From Candidatus Accumulibacter regalis (GTDB lineage: Bacteria > Pseudomonadota > Gammaproteobacteria > Burkholderiales > Rhodocyclaceae): 64,000 bases of DNA. The stretch spans positions 16,335 through 80,334 of the forward strand of contig JEMY01000026.1 of assembly GCA_000585075.1 (NCBI GenBank), read 5' to 3'. The translations under genes were made by a program, and so were the position numbers. The notes beneath the pieces are model-generated. The model was not told the DNA's origin. It did no database searches and saw nothing but the letters and a program-made list of their open reading frames with translations. Shown here piece after piece: positions 59,562 through 64,000 of this stretch; within the stretch, counting starts at the first letter, position 1, and every line of letters begins with the position of its first letter.

Positions 59562-61187
59562 ATGACACCACGCAAACAAACGCAGGCAGCTTGCCGTCTG
59601 CTGGCTACACTGGCCGGCACCGCTTTCGCCGTCGGTACGGCGCTGGCCCAGTCGCCCGCCATCCCGCCGTCCCTCGTCACGCCGGACAAGGTCGAGACGC
59701 GCATCGGCACGCTCGACTTCAAGGACGGCGCGCCGAGCAGGGAAACGCTGGACAAGGTCTACGACAACCTGGACTTCATCCACGCCACCAGCGCATTTCT
59801 CAACACCCTCTCGGGCGTCAGCATCCACTCGGCTCGAAAAGGCCTGCTGAGCGTTGGCGTCAAGGACAACGAAGTCATCGTCTTCTCGCAGTTGATGGAT
59901 GCCAAGTCGCTCTTCCTGACGGCTAACGCCGACACGGTTTACGCCATCGGCGTCCTCGATCTGACCAAGGGCCCGATGGTGCTCGAAGTGCCGCCCAAGT
60001 TTCTCGGCACCATCGACGACTACTGGTTCCGTTGGGTCATCGACCTTGGACTGCCCGGCAGCGATCGGGGCGAAGGCGGCAAGTACCTGGTGCTGCCTCC
60101 CGCTTACGACGGTCCCCTGCCGGACGGCGGCTTCGCCATCGCCCGCGCTCGGACGGCGCGGGTCTTGTGGTTCGGGCGCATGTTTCTCGAGGACAACGAT
60201 CCGAAGCCCGCCGCCGATGCGATCAGGAAATACACCCGGATTTATCCCTACCAGGCCGGCGGTGTGGGCACTCCGATCGCCGAGTTCCTGGCTGGCAAGG
60301 CGAAGCTGGGGCCGGTCACGCCGCCCCCGCCGACCGTGTTCCACGACGGGAGCGGCAAGGTGATGAACACTCTTCCGCCGAACGACTTCAGCTACTTCGA
60401 ATCCCTCAACGAGGTCGTGCAGCAGGAGCCGGCGACCTCCCTCGATCCCGAGTTGATGGGGCCGATCGCCGCCATCGGCATCGTCAAGGGCAAGTCGTTT
60501 GCCCCGGATGCGCGGATGAAGAAGATCATGACCGAGGCGGTCGCACTCGCCAACGCCACGGCGCGCAGCTTGTTCATGAATCCCCGCGATCCGAGTTGGT
60601 ATCACTATCCCGACTCGGGCTGGGTGAACATGCTGTTCGAGAGCGGCTACGAGTTCGAGACGCCGATTCCGGAAATCACGCGGGAAGGTGTGAAGCCGTT
60701 CCCGCCCACCGGCTACCGCCAGCTGGACGCGCGCAGCGCCTTCTTCTACGGCGTCACCGGCATCACGCCGGCGATGGCCATGCGCCTGCCCGGCATTGGC
60801 TCGCAATACGTCTGGACCATGGTCGACGCGGACAAGAACTATCTCGATGGTGGCAAGACTTACAAGGTGACCTTGCCCAAGGGCATCCCGGCCGGCAAGT
60901 TCTGGTCGTTCACGCTCTACGACACCATGACGCGCTCGATGCTCGATACGCCGCAACGCTATCCGCGCGCCGGCAGCCAGAGCTATCCGTCGCCGGCCGC
61001 CGAAGCGGGCGCCGATGGTTCGACCGTCGTGTTCTTCGGCCCGAAGCAACCCGGCGGGGTCAAGCGCGGCAACTGGATCCAGACCACGCCCAACAAGGGA
61101 TTTATCGCCATGCTGCGCCTGTACAGCCCCCTCGAACCGTTCTTCACGCAGAAGTGGCGGCCGAGCGAGGTGGAACTGGTGAAGTGA
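59562..61187 (+). CDS. DUF1254/DUF1214 domain secreted protein
   Basis: Signal peptide then VETRIGTLDFKDGAPSRETLDKVYDNLDFIHATSAFLNTL...GLLSVGVKDNEVIVFSQLMDAKSLFLTANADTVY. Confidence 0.88.
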   Translation: MTPRKQTQAACRLLATLAGTAFAVGTALAQSPAIPPSLVTPDKVETRIGTLDFKDGAPSRETLDKVYDNLDFIHATSAFLNTLSGVSIHSARKGLLSVGVKDNEVIVFSQLMDAKSLFLTANADTVYAIGVLDLTKGPMVLEVPPKFLGTIDDYWFRWVIDLGLPGSDRGEGGKYLVLPPAYDGPLPDGGFAIARARTARVLWFGRMFLEDNDPKPAADAIRKYTRIYPYQAGGVGTPIAEFLAGKAKLGPVTPPPPTVFHDGSGKVMNTLPPNDFSYFESLNEVVQQEPATSLDPELMGPIAAIGIVKGKSFAPDARMKKIMTEAVALANATARSLFMNPRDPSWYHYPDSGWVNMLFESGYEFETPIPEITREGVKPFPPTGYRQLDARSAFFYGVTGITPAMAMRLPGIGSQYVWTMVDADKNYLDGGKTYKVTLPKGIPAGKFWSFTLYDTMTRSMLDTPQRYPRAGSQSYPSPAAEAGADGSTVVFFGPKQPGGVKRGNWIQTTPNKGFIAMLRLYSPLEPFFTQKWRPSEVELVK

Positions 61188-61563
61188 CCCGGCTGATTCG
61201 CCGGTGAGGCACGCGGGCCGCGATCACCCGGTTGCGGCCCGCCCTCCGTCAAACCATCCACAAATGGTTTCTCTACGGCAAGGCCACCGTCACGGCGGAG
61301 CTGACGGTAGCCGATGGCGACCGCCGGACCACCGTGCCTGTCGGAGGCAGCAGCGCCGATATCGGGCTTGCCGTGCGCGCCCGCGACGGAAACTGGCGCA
61401 GCGACCACGGCCAGCCTGCTGCCGATTGGCTCTGCGGATGATATCCTTCGGGCCGAAGAGGGCGCTTTGCCGCTGTCGTAATGCAGGCGATTGCCACGCC
61501 GTCGCGAACCCGTCGGAACACGCACCCGATCACTGTCACTCAACCAAGCTAGGAGAACGTTTC

Positions 61564-62061
61564 ATGAGCAAGCTCGTGGTAATTGCCTACGATGATCAAT
61601 TCCGGGCAGAAGAAGTCCGCACCAAGCTGCGCAAGCTGCAGCAGGACCACCTCGTCGATCTCGCGGAGGCGCTTGTTGCCGTCAAGGACGACCAGGGCGA
61701 GGTCACCCTGCTGCAGATGTACAAGCCGGCCGCCGTGGTCGAAGGACGCAAGGGTTTCTGGAATACGCTGGTCGGGGCCATCGTCATGGACCCGGTGCTC
61801 GCCATGGCGAGCGACGCGCGCGGCGGCGCGATCAGGGGCGCGCTGGCCGGCGCCGGCGTCGACGAGGACTTCCTGAAGGATCTTGCGGCGACGTTCAAGA
61901 ACGGCAGTTCGGTACTCTTCGTCCTGGTCCGTCAGGCAAATCCCGACAAGGTGCTGGAAGCACTGCAGGGCACCGGCGGCAAGGTCATCGAGACGACGCT
62001 GTCGCACCAGGACGAAGCGAAGCTGCAGGCGGCCCTCAGCGCCGCCCCGGCGGTCGGCTGA
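61564..62061 (+). CDS. DUF1269 family protein
   Basis: MSKLVVIAYDDQFRAEEVRTKLRKLQQDHLVDLAEALVAVKDDQGEVTLLQ. Confidence 0.85.
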   Translation: MSKLVVIAYDDQFRAEEVRTKLRKLQQDHLVDLAEALVAVKDDQGEVTLLQMYKPAAVVEGRKGFWNTLVGAIVMDPVLAMASDARGGAIRGALAGAGVDEDFLKDLAATFKNGSSVLFVLVRQANPDKVLEALQGTGGKVIETTLSHQDEAKLQAALSAAPAVG

Positions 62062-62187
62062 GCGTACGGCAGTCGGCGGTCAGTCGGCGCGCCGTCGCCA
62101 CTCGCCGGCAATGGCGCCCCGCAGACGGCAGATGAACAGGCCATTATTCCTTCGTATCGCGACACCCATGCTTCAGGAGAACACACC

Positions 62188-62811
62188 ATGAAAACCCGCC
62201 TGCTGGTCTGCGCCGCAGCCATCTGTCTCGCTTCGCCACCGCTCGCCGCCGAGCAATGGTCCTGGGACCCCGTGAAGGACGTTGAGAACGTCCTGCCCGC
62301 GGGCGTACCGAACGAAGGAAAGATCATTCAGGGCCGGCAGCAGGTTCGCGAGATGGCACAGGATGCGCTGAGCTCGCTCTACGAGATTGCGCCGGGCGCG
62401 CATCGGGCGATCGAGCGCTCGGCGGGCTATGCCGTTTTCAGCACCTTCGGCATCAAGCTCTTCTTTGCCGGCGGCACCACCGGCAAGGGCATGGTCGTCA
62501 ATCAAATGACCGGTCGCCAGACCTTCATGCAGATGGCGCAGGTGCAGGGCGGGCTGGGCTTCGGGGTCAACAAGAACCGCCTGATCTTCGTCTTCGCCAG
62601 CGAGCAGGCCCTGCGCAACTTCATCGACCAGGGCTGGGACTTCGGCGGCCAGGCCAGCTTCGCGGCGATGGACCGCGGTCAGGGCAGCATGTTTGCCGGC
62701 GCCGCGTCGGTGGCACCCGGCGTTTACCTGTACCAACTGACCGAGAGCGGGCTTTCGGCCACGCTCACGGTGTCGGGGACAAAATTCTTCAAGGACCCCG
62801 ACCTCAACTGA
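62188..62811 (+). CDS. YSC84/SYLF-domain-like secreted protein
   Basis: Signal peptide; AGYAVFSTFGIKLFFAGGTTGKGMVVNQMTGRQTFMQMAQVQGGLGFG. Confidence 0.75.
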   Translation: MKTRLLVCAAAICLASPPLAAEQWSWDPVKDVENVLPAGVPNEGKIIQGRQQVREMAQDALSSLYEIAPGAHRAIERSAGYAVFSTFGIKLFFAGGTTGKGMVVNQMTGRQTFMQMAQVQGGLGFGVNKNRLIFVFASEQALRNFIDQGWDFGGQASFAAMDRGQGSMFAGAASVAPGVYLYQLTESGLSATLTVSGTKFFKDPDLN

Positions 62812-62925
62812 GTCCTTCTCGCTGCACCGCCGTTTCGTTCCTCAACCCTTCGTTTCGCTGGCAATCTGCGCCGCAGTTCGGGCGCAGGCGCCCGCGGACG
62901 CCACTTTCACCGCAAGGAAACATCC

Positions 62926-63858
62926 ATGAGATTCATCAAGTCCCGCGTCCTGCTCGCCGGCGCCGCTTCGCTGCTCGCCCTCGGCGCCTGCAACTCCGAG
63001 CAAAAAGCCGCTGCACCGGCAGCGAAGGAAGCCGCCGCGCCGGTGGTGCAGGAAGACGCCGTGGCGACCGTGAACGGCACCGCCATCACCAAGGCGCGTG
63101 TCGACATGATCGTCAAGCAGGGCGCCAGCACCGGCCAACCGGACACTCCCGAAATGCGCCGGGGGATCATCGAGCATCTGACCGCGCAAATGCTGATCGC
63201 CGAGGAGGCGGTGAAGAAGGGGCTGGACAAGATGCCCGAGATCAGCGAGCAATTCGATATGCTCAGGCAGTCGATCCTGGCCAACGCCTATGTCCAGGAC
63301 TTCATCAAGACCCATCCGGTCAGCGAAGAAATGCTGAAAGCCGAATACGAGCGCATGAAGGAAATGGCCGCCGGCAGCGAGTACAAGGCGCGCCATATCC
63401 TGGTCGAGACCGAGGCCGAAGCCAGGGACATCATCGCCAGGCTGAAGAAAGATCCGGCGGCGTTCGAAAAGCTGGCCCGGGAAAAAAGCAAGGATCCCGG
63501 CTCCAAGGCCAATGGCGGCGAGCTGGGCTGGTTTGACACGGGCTCGATGGTGCCGGAGTTCGGCAGCGCAGCCAGCAAGCTGGAAAAGGGCAGCTTCACG
63601 CAGGAGCCGGTGCACACCCAGTTTGGCTATCACGTCATCCTCCTGGAAGACACCCGGCCGGTACAAGCACCTCCCTTTGACCAGGTCAAAGCCGATCTGG
63701 CGCAACACCTGCAGCAGCAACAACTGACGAAACTGCTCGACGATCTCAAGGCCAAGGCCAAGATCGCGATTGTCGAAGCGTCAGCGCCGGCCGCAGCGCC
63801 GGCAGCCACCCCGGCGGCAGCGCCAGCCCCGGCGTCTGCAGGCGCCGCCGGCAAGTAA
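62926..63858 (+). CDS. PpiC-type peptidyl-prolyl isomerase lipoprotein
   Basis: Lipobox LLALGAC; rotamase motif YKARHILVETEAEARDIIARLKK...GGELGWFDTGSMVPEF. Confidence 0.92.
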   Translation: MRFIKSRVLLAGAASLLALGACNSEQKAAAPAAKEAAAPVVQEDAVATVNGTAITKARVDMIVKQGASTGQPDTPEMRRGIIEHLTAQMLIAEEAVKKGLDKMPEISEQFDMLRQSILANAYVQDFIKTHPVSEEMLKAEYERMKEMAAGSEYKARHILVETEAEARDIIARLKKDPAAFEKLAREKSKDPGSKANGGELGWFDTGSMVPEFGSAASKLEKGSFTQEPVHTQFGYHVILLEDTRPVQAPPFDQVKADLAQHLQQQQLTKLLDDLKAKAKIAIVEASAPAAAPAATPAAAPAPASAGAAGK

Positions 63859-63870
63859 GCCCTGCTCGTG

Positions 63871-63976
63871 GTGTAGTGCTGCACGCCGGTTGAAATTCGA
63901 GACTTCCCGCCGGCCTGTCATCTTTTGCGCGGCTTTCGGAGTTGGCGAAAGTCTCGTCAGGAATGCAGCACTACAC
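63871..63976. repeat. 106-bp MITE-like repeat with 13-bp perfect terminal inverted repeats
   Basis: GTGTAGTGCTGCA (63871-63883) and TGCAGCACTACAC (63964-63976) are exact reverse complements. Confidence 0.85.
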
Positions 63977-64000
63977 CCGCCGCCCCACCCCCCCCCCCCC

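Overview
The window is a GC-rich, densely coded stretch of a betaproteobacterial chromosome. Gene content (form II RuBisCO, PPK2) fits a Rhodocyclales/'Ca. Accumulibacter'-like organism, but taxonomy is inference only. 1-54 kb is mostly housekeeping: hemC(partial)-hemD-hemX-hemY, hemF, purD, purH, fis-dusB, minEDC, ubiH-like/pepP, murU-amgK, lptD-surA-pdxA-rsmA, Crp-family regulator/xthA/prlC, purC, pyk, gap, tkt, then divergent cbbY-cbbM-cbbQ-cbbO. Next comes a tightly packed block (GH63-like glucosidase, GMC oxidoreductase, MFS, SDR, bd-type quinol oxidase), followed by ppk2 and a SulP transporter. 54.2-59.5 kb is a scarred accessory region with IS3 and resolvase remnants, a large ankyrin-like orphan, a receiver-domain fragment and a decayed DUF1254 duplicate beside its intact copy. 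The most notable non-genic signals are: (1) a family of ~105-bp intergenic repeats with TAGTGYTGC...GCARCACTA-type ends, found just after the stop codons of pyk, ppk2 and a PpiC-type gene, some carrying a GTCATTGCGAGGAGGCG palindromic module; (2) an exact 22-bp tandem duplication that frameshifts lptD; (3) a ~35-bp element shared by the regions upstream of ppk2 and a DUF1269 gene. No rRNA, tRNA or CRISPR array was recognised. All calls are by eye; no searches were run.
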